A DNA stretch of 64,000 nucleotides from Ischnura elegans (lineage: Eukaryota > Arthropoda > Insecta > Odonata > Coenagrionidae), in contig NC_060252.1 in assembly GCF_921293095.1 (NCBI RefSeq), positions 78,884,866-78,948,865 on the forward strand, written 5' to 3'. A model generated the notes under the pieces. That model was not told the origin of the DNA. It searched no databases and saw only the letters and a list, made by a program, of their open reading frames with translations. Every line of letters begins with the position of its first letter. Positions within the stretch are counted from its first letter, which is position 1. Of this stretch, positions 35,770-47,405 are shown one piece after another. The translations under genes were made by a program, and so were the position numbers.

Positions 35770-37490
35770 GGGAGACCACTATCGGATACGCATATTCCGC
35801 CAGAGCATTACTATCCCAAGCCGAGGTAAGAAAATGCGACAAGAACAATCTCGTGGTGCTGGCTCTCACCACGGGGAGCGTTAGTCATGACCTCATGTTC
35901 GACGTAAGACTGAGGAGGCGAAGGAGGCCTGGAGCATACTAGACAAAGTGTGCGACGAAAACTCGTCATATGCTGCCACGTTGAAATTGCGTGAATTGGC
36001 GAGTTTTGATAAAAAGGGATGACATGAGTGGGAAGGAATACTGCAATAATATTGTAAATATGAATAGGCACCTCAGTAAAAATAGCATGGGGTACAATAA
36101 TAGACAGCCACGATATGTTTAACTGTCATTCCGAAAGAGAAGTACGACTAAACACCATCAAGACCCTCACGGCTCAGCCCAAGAACATGGAGTTGGCTAT
36201 CGTAAAACAGAACCTTCGGGAGGAGTAGCATAGGAATGTTAACAAGATGGAGCATCTTGCTTCAAAAACATTTCTTTATTTCAAATGTGTGCAGCCAAGC
36301 CAAGCAAGGTATTTCCCTGACAGCAGCACCGAAGAGGGAAAATGGAGGGGGATAAAAAGACGATGGAGGCCAATGCATCAGTTACTGAAACGGAGCATGT
36401 GACGCTATATATACGAAGGAACGTGTGGAAGAACGACGGTGCGTGGACACTTGATTCCGCAGCATCAGACCACATGTCCCTCCGGAGACCTCTTCCAAGA
36501 CTTCCAAAGTTATGGTGGCATTGTGAAGGTTGGGAATGCAGCACCCCATAATATTGCTGGAGTAGGTCAAGTGACTATTTATCTCAAGAATACGGTGGGA
36601 AGTATACTACCTCATCGCATGTCCTGTTTGTCCGAGAACTAGAAGATAATCTCCTTTCTCAGGAATTGAGGAGAAAGGACTGAAGTTACTATCGTTCGAT
36701 GGGGCGACGGCAATTTTCCAGAATGAGAAAATGTTGTTTCAAGCCCAACGAGTGGCAAAATTGTATTATATCACTACCGTTAATGGCGTCACGTTGAAGG
36801 AAATCAAGGTGGAAAACGAACATCCTGCGATGAATGAGATGATGACGGTGAACCTGACAATCATAACTAGGAGACATAAAAGGCTCGGTTACCCAAGCAA
36901 AGAGATATTGAAGAAATCGAAGTTACTTAAAGACTTAATTAACTGATCATTCAGTGGAAATGGACGAAAGTCAATGTGTAACATGCATTAAAGGGAAGAT
37001 GAAGAGGGAAAAATTTCCGCATCGTGAAGACCAGGTAGTGAAAGCTCTTCAACGTATCCACTGTGATGTAATGGGTCCAATAACACTCCAATGAATAGGA
37101 GGTAAGAGGTACTACATGGTCACAATGGTGGACGAGGCGTCAAGGTTTGTGACTTCCGTAGCCATAAAAAGTAAGAGCGACGCATTTGAAGAATTCAAGA
37201 CCTTCCGAGCTTTGGCTCAAATTTTTCATGGCAGGAGTATAATGCAGTTGCCAAGTATCAATGGGGGGGGGGGGGGAATACATTGGAGACAAATTCAAGA
37301 CATGCCTCAAGAAGAAAGGAATTATGCATCTGATATCTGTACAAGAAACGCTCCAACAAAATGGCCTAGCTTAACTTCTCATATCCACGGCTGGGAAAGG
37401 CAATCCAGAGAAGTTACATGGAAAACCAGCGAGTTTTTGGATGCCCGGCATAGGCTTGAATACCGAAGACCCAGCAAAAGGACAAGTTAA
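35770..37490 (+). mobile_element. Copia LTR retrotransposon fossil 1
   Basis: Gag-like sequence (NNLVVLALTTGS and EAWSILDKVCDEN) is followed by a protease-like WTLDSAASDHMS, a pre-integrase region (RRHKRLGYPSKEIL) and the start of an integrase core. No LTR was recognised. It is broken, with many breaks, and appears old. A G-run lies near 37265-37276. Confidence 0.75.
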
Positions 37491-37604
37491 GGGAAAGGGC
37501 AATGGAGTGCTTAGTGTTAGGGTACCCTGAGGGGCTACCGACTTTGGGATAAGAATGATAATTGAAAATAAAAAACTTTGTGCATGCCCATAGCATTTAT
37601 TATC

Positions 37605-37647
37605 GTACGACGCGTTTCCGCGAATCATCTTCGCCATCATCAGGTAC
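37605..37647 (-). ncRNA. Hammerhead ribozyme motif of Penelope type
   Basis: Read on the minus strand the sequence gives GTAC, then CTGATGA, a stem-loop GCGAA/GATGA/TTCGC, GAAAC, a very short stem III and GTC followed by GTAC. All conserved core elements are present (CUGAUGA, GAAA and a UH cleavage site). The predicted cut is between 37609 and 37608. Stem I is only GTAC with GTAC, and stem III is about two pairs. Minimal hammerheads with tiny stem III are known from Penelope-like retroelements and retrozymes. Stem II has a bulge near its base. No Penelope coding sequence was identified directly beside it. Confidence 0.65.
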
Positions 37648-37689
37648 TTTGTTGTGTGTTGGCCGAATCGGATATGGTGTACGAGCTCC

Positions 37690-38146
37690 ACTTTCCCCAG
37701 TGTGACGTCATTCGCTTCTTTGATACGGCTATTTGATGGGAGTGTGAACAGGATAGCAATGGAAAGGCCCAATCCGAAGCCAGAGGCCATTCCGACTGTT
37801 TTCCCAAAACTCCCAATATACCTCTCTAAGATGCATACTCCTAGAAAGCATCCAAAAGATAGGAGTCACCCTATGGCAACTTGCTCTCGAGCCATGGAGA
37901 TAGAGCTTCCTCCCGATTTCAATGGTTCTCAGCCCCAAGCAAATTTGTCCCTGCTAGGTGATCTCGCAATATCTCTTGCACTAGCTGAGGTTACGGAGGA
38001 TGTGCCCGTTCCCTCACAACCTGTTGAACGGTTTGAGGTGCCAGAGCCAACCCTCAGTTTTAGCTGCATCCTGGAGATCTACACTTCTATTGCTCTGCCG
38101 CGCAAGAATTGGGCGACTGCCATGGTCAATGACACCGTCCTCTTCC
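37690..38146 (+). pseudogene. THAP-protein exon fragment
   Basis: The plus-strand frame reads SVNRIAMERPNPKPEAIPTVFPKLPIYLSK-like sequence, matching the segment that usually follows a THAP zinc finger (PxAVPTIFPxLPxYLS). About 110 further residues follow, ending at a good GTAAGT donor at 38147. A THAP-bearing transposase of the P-element/THAP9 sort is the likely source. The finger itself is not present: the left side is cut by the ribozyme-bearing repeat. No further exon was recognised downstream. Confidence 0.5.
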
Positions 38147-38211
38147 TGTAAGTGGGAGTAAACTTAAGAGCGCGGAAAACATCAGTTATTGACAAAGAAC
38201 TCCATGTAAAG

Positions 38212-39171
38212 GTAAGTTTTTACATTTATGACTCTGAGTTAGTATTGTGTTGGCCACTACATTTTTTAAACGGTGATGGGAGGTCTAGAATACATGGTTG
38301 ATAACTTGCTGTCTATTCTTAGTAACCTTTTTATAATCTCTGGCTACCGAAAGGGCGAATTTTAAGGTCAGAAATTATTCTATCATCACTGATTAATCCT
38401 AGATATTAAATTCGGTCATAATAGTTTTCCTTGGGCAAGGTGAAATTTTGAATTTTGCTCCTTGATGCTTAGCCTGTCTTACCTTTATTTTCCCATCGGA
38501 GTGCCTTCTATTCGAAGCCAAAGTTTAATGCATTTTCAGTGAACAGTGTGATGATAATAAGCTGCTGTATGCTCCTCAAAATTTTCGCTCGTTCATTATG
38601 GATTATTCAAAACAATCCTTTAGCCTAATTTCCCAATGCCTTTTTTAAAAGTGCGCCGTCGAAAGAAAATGGTGACCTCACATCCTGAATATTTTGTTCT
38701 ATTTTCATCTGCTGTTGGAGGGTAACTCAAGATTTGAGTTGATATTAAATTTAAAATGTTCTGCTTGGAGACAGATTAATCGAAAACATTGTATTTTGCA
38801 TGTTATAGCATTGGGAAAACCTCATTCAAAAATTCAGGTGCATATTCATTGGTGAGTAATTTGTTCAGTTCTTTTCCCAGGAAAATGTTTAAAACTGTTC
38901 CCAGAAGTATGAATTGCATGCCCGGGTTTTGGATAGAGAAGCCCTTGTATTTATGCTGGTTTGCATACATTCTAATTGGAAATTTCCCATGATATGCATG
39001 TAAATTGATGGGCGGAATGGTGAGCAGCGTTGCTCATTAATGACTGATTTTCTTCGCTGGCTTCACCATGATAAAGTTAGTGTCCCTAACTTTTTGATGG
39101 AGCATATGCCAACATTTAAATGGCAAACCAATTAGGATGTTAATCTTGATGGAGAGAGAGAAAATACTAGA
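38212..39171. other. No gene recognised
   Basis: AT-rich intron-like sequence with no coding resemblance on either strand. Confidence 0.5.
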
Positions 39172-41121
39172 ATGGCATGTGAAATAATTGGTGAGCTATG
39201 TGAAAATGTTGGGAAAGTAGAGCGTAGCGATTTGGAGTCGGACGGGAATGCCAATCAGTTCATGGAAGGAGAAGATTGCAGACCTATCCAAAGTGATTTC
39301 GACGGTTGTATATCCTCGAGCACTACTCCAAGTGTCCCTGAGTCGGATGAAGATTCTATTTATGGAGGTCATGATTCTTCAGATCCAGTGTACCAAACTG
39401 AAGAGAATAATGGCGGCAATCTTCGCTCTTAGTTAGCTTAGTTGAGTGTGGAGTACGGGATAGCTTTGGAGACAACCTCTGCTTTACTAAAAATTCTGAA
39501 GCCTCTTCACCCTCACCTACCGAAAACAGCAGAATCCCTACGTTTGACTAAGAAGCGCTAAGTCCCCATGAAAAAGCTTGATAATGGCAACAATGCTCAT
39601 TTGAGGCTAATAAATGGCATCAAGAAATTTAGTAAGGTCCGGGAATTACAAGACGCGACAGTTTTGCTTGGTATTAGCTTTGACGGTTTCCCCATTTACA
39701 AAAGTGCTTCCACTGAATGCTGGCCAATATTAGCCAGGTGTAATCAACTGGGTATTCGTGAGCCATTTCCTGTGGGAATATTTTATGGGGAAGGCAAGCC
39801 TAAGCCTTTAACGGAGTACCCCTCTGAATTTCTGAAAGAGGTGAGAGACCTAAAGAACGATAATACCTTTGCATTTAGAAGACAGTGTGAATTAAATTCA
39901 GATATATACCCGCACGTGCATATATCAAGTGTATTGTGGGGCATAATTCTACTGAAGGATGTGAAAGGTGGGAGCAGGAGGGCGAAAGTGTAGGGCATTT
40001 CAAAATATACAGCAGTGTAGTTGGACCATTAATGACCAACAATTCCTTCATAAATGGAGAAGACTTTTCTCATCACGAGGGAGACTGTCCTCTGTAAGAA
40101 ATTGGTACCAATTTCATTACTGAGATACCTCTTGATCCCATGCATTTAGTGGACCTTGGAACTCAGAGGAAGTTTTTGAAATATATTCTATTCGAAGGTA
40201 ACGTTGTGGCCAGACTGTCAGCAGCCAACAGGCGCACTTTGGATGCCAACATTGCCGTTTCTTCTTTGTTAATTCACCAGAAAATTAAGGTCACTGCACT
40301 ATTTTTCAAAATGGAAAGCAAGCGAATGTCGACAGTTCCTGTTGCATGTCGGCCCAGTTGTTTTCAGCAGTGTATCAAAGGCCAATGTCTTTAAATGCTT
40401 CTTTTTACTACATTCTGGAATTTTTATTGTGAGCAATGAGAAATTGATCGTATCCTTGGTAGATGACGCAGACGAATTTTTAGAACAATTTGTGCCCTAC
40501 AGTGCAAATATTTTAGGGAGCAAATTCTTGTCTTACAATATTTACAGTCTGCTGCATCTATGTGGTGATGTGAAAAATCATGGGCCTCTCGCAAGATTTA
40601 GTGCATACCCTTTTGAGAGTAAGTTAGGGCGCATTAAAACACTGGTGCGGTCTTGTCATCTGCCACTCCAGCAAATATTAAAAAGACTTTGTGAGAAGCA
40701 AATATTTGGAAATAAAAGTAACGAGTCTAGGAGACGAGGAGGAGTTGGTGAACATGAAGAAGGTCCGGTACCTGATGGCATGGATGTGACAGGCCCGTTT
40801 CACTCGTATGAAGATGTAAATTATATTCTAAAAGATCGTCATCCTGACAACTGTTTAATTGGACAGTGGGCGTTATGGATTAATTCGAAATATCGTAACT
40901 TGCAATGGTGGTCTCTCAACTGGTGTCAGGATTGTTGCTCAGGAGTTACAATCATTTTCAGACTATATGTGTATCCTATTTCATCTGGGAAACTAGGAAT
41001 ATCTAAAGTATGGGATTTCTTACGTGAAGCCAAAGTGTATGAACTAAGTGACGTACTATATAAAGCAATTCTAACGCCCTATGGGGAAGAAGATGTGACT
41101 TTCCCTCTACTTCATTCCTTC
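39172..41121 (+). pseudogene. Transposase-like gene of an unassigned insect DNA transposon, broken
   Basis: Pieces in several frames follow the order of a family common in insect genomes. They are an acidic N-terminus, WSVEYGIALETTSALLK-like sequence, LLGISFDGFPIYKSAS...CWPILARC, PFPVGIFYGEGKPK, then IPLDPMHLVDLGTQRKFLKY and finally FLSYNIYSLLHLCGDVKNHG...AYPFESKLGRIKTLVR. The last frame, 40342-41121, is still open for 260 codons. Frame changes near 39430 and 39990, and in-frame stops, show decay. The catalytic class of this family is not certain to me (it recalls KDZ-like elements), so I leave the superfamily open. Confidence 0.55.
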
Positions 41122-41339
41122 TAGGTGAGATAACTACCGTATTTTATCATCGTTATAACTTTCAGGTGACATAGGGAAAGAAAGTGCCCCCATAACCTTC
41201 ATGCATGTATTTTACTAAAAATGGCTTATTTTAGAGTGAGAGTGAGTTTTTTTAGTGCATGGTATTATTTATAGCGAATTTTATTTGTCTGTAAATGCAT
41301 TATAATCATTGCTATTCTCTTCCAGGGAAAATTTTGCGT

Positions 41340-42320
41340 TATCAACTTTTTACTTTTGTTCGATTATGCTGACCGAACAGCAAAAGTAAAACCTATGAGG
41401 GAGACTGCGGTTGTGCCGGAAAGGTGGCTTCTCCCAAATCATGAAAAATGCCACTGGCCACATGATTTCAGTGAGACTATGCTGAGAGGGCCAGCTGACG
41501 TGTCATGGCCTACTACTAATGATGTAGAAGTGAGAGGCACATACATAATTTATGAGTAATTTATCATGTGTTTAATTTTCACAGGTTTCTTCTGTGTACT
41601 TATTCAACATTTTATTGCAGATTCGTATCCTAAAGCTAGGCTAAGATTGCCAAAAGCCGGCGATACTTTGAGTCTGCTGCGGAGAATGAGGCAGCACTTC
41701 TGAGGAAAAGGAGGAAACCAGCACGGTTTAGCCCTGAATCTCCTTCATCAACGGAGAGTGAAGGAGATGGCATTGCCTCCTAAAGCTACAAAGAAAACTG
41801 GAGATTTGAGGATGGGATTTAAAAAAAGCACCTGAAAATTAGGGAATACCTTCTCCCCCTGAAATTCCTGTGCGAGTACCTGTTCCCACAAGTATGAATG
41901 GTCACAGCCAAAGTATCAATCATTTTGACTATAGTGGTCTCTTCATAAAACTTATCGAACTAGGATTTATACACCTGTATGTCATGCTAAGAGTACTTTT
42001 CCATCAATAGCTCTACCTTAGTGAAATGAAAATTTCAAACGATCGTTTAGCAGATGGAGAAAGGGGCAGTGATGAACCTACAACACCTGGACCGTCTTAT
42101 AGAGGTCACCAGCATCATCCATCGGCGAAGTCACCTCGGGAAAGTATTAAATGGCTAGGTAATTTTTAAGATTTAGAAATTTTATTACTTAAATACCATT
42201 TTTCTAGTCTTACAGTGTAAATTTCTTTTTTTCCCTTTTTTAGATCTACCATCTCTAAGAAGCTCAGAGAATGTGCGCCAAGAGAGCACAGTGCAGTCCT
42301 CAGGGGCATCAGAAGGTGAG
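41340..42320 (+). pseudogene. Companion gene remnant, DUF4806-type N-terminus
   Basis: After a TTCCAG acceptor near 41324 the frame reads ...VVPERWLLPNHEKCHWPHDF, resembling the N-terminal module of insect proteins that end in DUF4806 (VVPxxWL...CxWP). Further exon-like pieces follow: YFESAAENEAALLRKRRKPA, then a serine/proline-rich piece to 42160 with a GTAATT donor, and one from 42244 (DLPSLRSSENV) to a GTGAGT donor at 42316. Such a gene often sits beside the transposase of the preceding family. The DUF4806 domain itself was not found. Confidence 0.4.
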
Positions 42321-43010
42321 TAGCTAGACATCTGGACCCAATTTATCAAATTCAATACTCAATTTCCTTCTCGTTAACTTTTGGTATTTATCTTGGTTTA
42401 CGGGAATGAAAAGATGTCTTCAGAAAATCTTGAAAAATCAGGAGGAGATAAAGGTGAAATTGACCCTCCAGCTGAGCATCCCGCTATTTTACCGTGCAGT
42501 GTTTTCCTGTACATAGGAGGTATTCGTAAGCACGTCGTTATTTTATTTCGGCACTAGGTGGCATTTGTCGTCACTTTTTCTCAATTTGATTCATGGCAGT
42601 TTTCCGCACCGCCTACTCGCAATTGGACTCGCTGTGTTTTGATAACTTTTTCCTAAAATTTATATTTTACGCAAATTTTTATTCGTTTTCTAACTTTACC
42701 AATCCATCGTATTTTTCAGCGTGAGTATAATTTACGTAATAGCTTGTAATGGCTCAAATCAAATTTTATTTATAAAATTCGAGGAATCAAGCGAGATGGA
42801 GTGGAATTGATTCATAATGAAACACTGACTTGCAATTTTCCACAAAAATAAAATTTACTTCGACTCGAGTTTCAATGTTACTACATCATTTTCAAGGTAC
42901 AGTGTTTCATTACAAATTTTATTTGTTGAAAATTATGCTTTCCACGTGTGCTTTAGACAGTTCCTATTGTTGTTTCTATTTTGCCTAGTTTCTGTATTCC
43001 AATTTGAATA
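42321..43010. other. No gene recognised
   Basis: AT-rich gap between two decayed transposons. The left end of the piggyBac element should lie here, but no TTAA-flanked terminal repeat was picked out. Confidence 0.4.
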
Positions 43011-44720
43011 ATGCCTTCGGAATCTGAAGATGAAAGCTACTCTCCAGGAATGCAGATAGTGGATTCAGATGAGGAATCACTTGATCTGGATAGCGGAAGT
43101 GAAGACGATTTCACTAGTTTGGACGAAGACAGTGACGACGAAGATGTTCCTTGCAGGGAGTGGTGTAAATTGGATATGAAAAGGATTCCGCCAGCACCTC
43201 CAAGGTTTCCTTTCTGTTAAAAATCATGAATTACTGCAAATATTGCCCTTGATGCCTTTGCAGTACTTTGAGTTATTCTTTGATGATGTTTTACTAGAGA
43301 TAGTTGTTAGGGAGACCAATTCAAATGCTAATCAGTGCATCAAGAATAGTATAGCCAAGAAAAGGTCTCGACATAAGAAATGGACTCCAGTCACAGTGAA
43401 GGAGATGAGATTGTTCTTTGCCATTATGATGCTGCAAACCAAGACCATTCCTGGAGATTATCAAAATGCCACGCCAGGAATGGTCTTGGTCCAAACGAAA
43501 AATATTGCGTACTCCAGTTTTTTCTGAGTTGATAACTGTGGATAGGTATATCTGGTTTCAGAGGTATATTCATTTTACCAATAATTAAAGCTTCAATAGG
43601 GACCAGCATCCAAATCCTTAACTCTGGAAGTTTTATGAGGTTATGGAGCATTTGAGGAAACTTTTCCATAACTTATATAATCAAGATTACTCTCAGTAAA
43701 GATGAGAGTTTACTCCTGTATAAGGGCTAGGTTATAAAATGTTCAATGCAAAGAAGAGGGCGCGTTTGCAACTTAAATTTTTTGTGCTCTGTGAGTCAGA
43801 TTCAGGATACATATGCGATTTTCTGCTCTATACAGGCAAAGGTACAGTTTACAGCGAAAAGTACGATATGCTACCTGTGAGCAGCAAGAGTGTTCTACAC
43901 CTAATGGACCGCTATCTAAACAAAGGATACTGCGTCACGGTGGACAATTGTTATACGTCTCCTGACCTTGCAGGTATGTTAGTAAAACATAAAAATGATA
44001 TATTTGGCACCGTTTACACCAGTAGAAAGGGTCTCCCGATAGGGTTCAAAGAAATTAAATTAAAGAAGGCCGAAATTCAGGCTTTTCAACGGGGAAAGGT
44101 TATGGCAGAATAAGAAAACCGTATGTCTCATGAGTACAATCCATGATGCTGGTACGAGTGTTGTTAGGATGAAAAGAGGCGCAGATGTGCCAAAGCCAAC
44201 TGTGGTTTGTGATTATAATAACACAATGGGTGGAGTTGATCGTTGCGATCAAGAACTCTCTTATTATCCCACTACAAGAAAACAACATAAAATAAAATAT
44301 AAAAGATATTTAGATATTTTTTGGACCAGTCAGTGTGGAATTCATTCGTTTTATTTAAAAAAGCATCAAAAACAAAAAAAATATTGACTTTGTAGCGTAC
44401 AGACTTTTACTAATTGAACAATCTATTGAGGAATATTCATATCCCAATTTCAAGTCGCCGAAAGGGAGGCCCAGCTATACCCCATCACCTCTTAGGCTTA
44501 CTGGCAGACATTTTGCCAGTCATATTCCTCCCAACCCCATCAAAAAGGAACCCAGAAGGCAGTGCGCTGCTCCAAAAGAAATGAAAATGGGAAGAGAAAA
44601 CGGAAATAAACAAGAATCTGGTGCGAAGAGTGTGAAGTTGAACTATCCCTGGAGCCATGTTTCAAAATATATCATACACAGAGAGAATATTGAATTAATT
44701 TTGGTATTTAAAAAATCTTG
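43011..44720 (+). pseudogene. piggyBac transposase, decayed
   Basis: The N-terminus is acidic (MPSESEDESYS, 43011-43205). A frame change near 43210 leads into LQYFELFFDDVLLEIVVRETN. The DDE_Tnp_1_7 core follows with SKDESLLLYKG (first D), VTVDNCYTS (second D) and NNTMGGVDRCDQEL (third D). The C-terminal part has GRPSYTPSPLRLTGRHF and, in a shifted frame, the CSKRNENG...WCEECEVEL cysteine-rich finger. At least four frame shifts or stops (near 43210, 43500-43620, 43730 and 44110) make it inactive, although all three catalytic aspartates are still readable. About 560-600 codons would be usual for the family. Confidence 0.75.
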
Positions 44721-44772
44721 TTACGTATATAAAGCCAACTACCACAGCCACTATCAGTATAGAACTACGTGA

Positions 44773-45456
44773 AAAATGTAAATGCCCTCAAGAAGTGTTG
44801 AAATATGTTTTAGTTGAGGTAATTGGTTGCTTTTCAGTTGTATCAGGACAATTATAATAAACAGAATATTTAAGAAAAGATCATGTGATATCTATGCAAC
44901 CCGCATTACAAATATAAAATTTTTTTTACCTTTAAAAAAATTTTAAAAACTAATTTCAGAATTAATTTTTTATTAACTTATGGAATAACATGACTTAAGT
45001 ACATGCAAAAAATACATTTTTTGATCAGAAATTAGAAAATAAGTCCACAGCTTGAGGCTTAAGAGTACATAGTGCCATACTAGAAAATATATGTGCTCAT
45101 ATTGGGAGTGAGTTGTCTGCGGAGAATTTTACCGAGCCCCAAGGGTGGTCCTCTGCGATGCCTCTCCCAGATCATGAGGCCTTCGAGAAGTTGATCATAT
45201 GGTTGGTTATGGGACCAAGCCGCTGAGAAGCTCGGGTTTGTGAAGGAAGAAAGTGACTTGAGGGTAAACTCCAACGTGTTTCCTAGACTCTATCTCAGTG
45301 CACACAAAGCTGGTCATCCATCACGAGAAGTTCAAAGACGGTGTGATCGTATTTTGAAAGTGATAAAGAAAAACTTAAGAATACAGATAGAGTATTTATA
45401 TCGGGCAGCAAACTCCCGTGTGATGAAATCAGATAAGTACCATGGGAAAAAAAAAA
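44773..45456. other. No gene recognised
   Basis: AT-rich to about 45080, then mixed. A frame from 45240 runs through unrelated residues into the duplicated LINE block that begins at 45457 after an A-run. This part of the frame has no recognised relatives. Confidence 0.4.
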
Positions 45457-45735
45457 TTTCCCGAGTGCGGAATCTGCGGGGAGATGCCCAGTACAACTGG
45501 GCTACCAGGGCAGCGGTGAAGACGGCGGGACCGCATGCACCAACTCGGCTCCACTGGAACGGCAATGAAGATGTGCTCGACATTGCACTCCACAAAAATC
45601 TGCGATGCTCACTGGCCCTGACTACTTCCATCACCCTGGACAGCGACCACTATCTAGTGTGTGCATACCTGGGCTGCCAACCCATCCTTGCACCGCCGAA
45701 GGAAGTCCGCAACTGGCGTAAGGCGCAACTCCGTA
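45457..45735 (+). repeat. 279-bp LINE endonuclease segment identical to 48026-48304
   Basis: Every base matches the segment at 48026-48304. It encodes part of an APE-type endonuclease including TLDSDHYLVCAYLG. The left edge follows a run of A. The right edge is the same base at which the longer copy also stops being LINE. Confidence 0.95.
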
Positions 45736-45785
45736 GTTTTCTTTCTCCTCAAAAGCGGAGTTTTCTTTTGAGAAGAAAGAAAACT
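45735..45785. repeat. 21-bp-arm hairpin at the edge of the duplicated block
   Basis: AGTTTTCTTTCT plus CTCAAAAG (45735-45755) pairs with CTTTTGAG plus AGAAAGAAAACT (45765-45785), with one mismatch and a 9-base loop. It begins exactly at the last base of the duplicated LINE segment. Confidence 0.85.
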
Positions 45786-46639
45786 TTGCTTTTGTGGTAC
45801 GTATTCAGTCTGATAATGGTTAATGAACAAAATGCAATTTGAAGTTATACGCATGGTAAACAAACTATTTTTTTACAATGCAGACAAAATATATTTCTTC
45901 GAAATGTTATGGCCCTAAGGGTTATGAGGAGATGAGTAGGAATATTTTCCGGTACATCATTTCAAGGCAGTTGAAGGTGAAGTGAAACTGGAGGGGTACA
46001 GCGTAGAAGAAAGGCCTCTGCAGCACGGAAACTGCTTCTGTTCTGATTGGTGTGTATTTTTTCTTTAGCAGAGAATATGTGTATAGGCATGATCACTTTC
46101 TTTAAATTCTTACGTATTTTTTTTTTAGCACAGATGTAGTTCTTTTTCAGTACCCAGGCTCCGGCTCAAAAGCTATAGCCAAGGCAGTGGGCTCCTGGCT
46201 GCGTAATAACCTCCCCTCAAGCAAAAAAAGAGCCTTTCGGAGACACTGGAAACATTGGCTCAGATGATGATTTGGGTCAAGAATAGAGATGGGTCTAATA
46301 GAATATCTCTCGAATCCGAATATGAGCACCTAATTTTTTCCCGAATACCTCACTCAAATATAGAATATAGCATGAATAGAATATTTCCACCAATTATAAA
46401 TTCAAGTGATAGTTAACCTTCTGTTAGACGCAATGCAAATCCAGTTGCGTCCAAAGGTTGCAATTCATCTGACATATTAAGTGATGCAATTTTTGTGTAG
46501 GCTTAGGAGATTACGTCTAAAACTAAACTTTCCATTTGTACTCGTGTATATTTGTATTATTAGACAACATTTATTTACATATGCATTTGCACTTTTATGT
46601 TACAAATCTAGAACATATAACATGTTTTATAAATGCGTG
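45786..46639. other. No gene recognised
   Basis: AT-rich with short frames and no recognised family. Confidence 0.4.
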
Positions 46640-46843
46640 CGTTCTTGAAAACATTATCTGGCTGCTCATTTGCAATTCGATGCTGTTGAACCAGTTATCA
46701 CACGTAATATTATGTCCTGATCCATATGAAAGTTGGATGATTTTCCTGACTCCTTCTGTCGGTTTATTGCTAATCACGTGATGTCCATCAGGCTGTTTGC
46801 TTGGTACCCCATAAATAAGGCAACGGTACACCGTAATTATCAC
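46640..46843 (-). pseudogene. piggyBac transposase fragment, second family
   Basis: The minus strand reads GHHVISNKPTEG...LSYGSGHNITCDNWFNSIEL, which contains the second catalytic aspartate of the piggyBac core (NITCDNWF). It differs from the piggyBac copy at 43-44.7 kb, so it belongs to another subfamily. Only about 70 codons are recognisable; the rest is lost. Confidence 0.7.
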
Positions 46844-47047
46844 TACTCCATTGTTCTTCTAATTATTATCTGTTGCTCCTTTGAACACCTAACCTGGTTT
46901 AGTGGAGATAAAAGATGTCACATACGTTCCCAATTAAGTGCTAATTTGTTTTCTGTGAGCCTTACCTAAGTGCAATCTACGTAAGTGATTACCTTATCAA
47001 AGTGTAATCTTTTAATTGTTTTTGATAGCAAGGTTTGTAATGTTTAT
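46844..47047. other. No gene recognised
   Basis: Short AT-rich gap. Confidence 0.4.
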
Positions 47048-47405
47048 AATAAAAGGAGAGTAAATTTCGGAAAACCTTCCAGCAGAATGGATATGACGAG
47101 AGTCAAATTTCCCAGGTCGTAAAAAGGTCCATACCCAAGACCAACTAAAGGAGAGAAGATGGAGAAAGAGACGAACCAGCTGCGAAGGCGTGTCCACCAT
47201 ATATCTTTTCAGTGTCGGGGCAAGTGGCGAGAATTCTGAAGAGATTCAACATACAGAGCATCCACAAACCACCAAAAAACATCCGGGACATGGTCTTCAA
47301 AGCAAAAGATCCGGTAGGATTGAAGACACCTGGCGTTTACCAAGTGCCATGTGGGTGCGGGAAGACATTCATTGGTGAGATGGGTCGCACTATACATACG
47401 CGGGA
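47048..47405 (+). mobile_element. Penelope-like element fragment with GIY-YIG endonuclease start
   Basis: Translation shows FRKTFQQNGYDESQI, SVSGQVARILKRFNIQSIHK and GVYQVPCGCGKTFIGEMGRT. This is the linker and first part of the GIY-YIG endonuclease domain that ends Penelope-type reverse transcriptases (usual motif GVYxIPC-CGxxYIGxTGR). It stops at TIHTR, where LINE sequence begins. Stops between the first two pieces show it is old. Confidence 0.75.

Noticed and set aside
37371-37790. Minus-strand 139-codon frame as a protein
   Set aside because: It overlaps the ribozyme motif and the antisense of the THAP exon, and it resembles no protein.
45240-45842. 200-codon frame as a real gene
   Set aside because: Its middle is the duplicated LINE segment and its ends are unrelated flanks, so it is a chance fusion.
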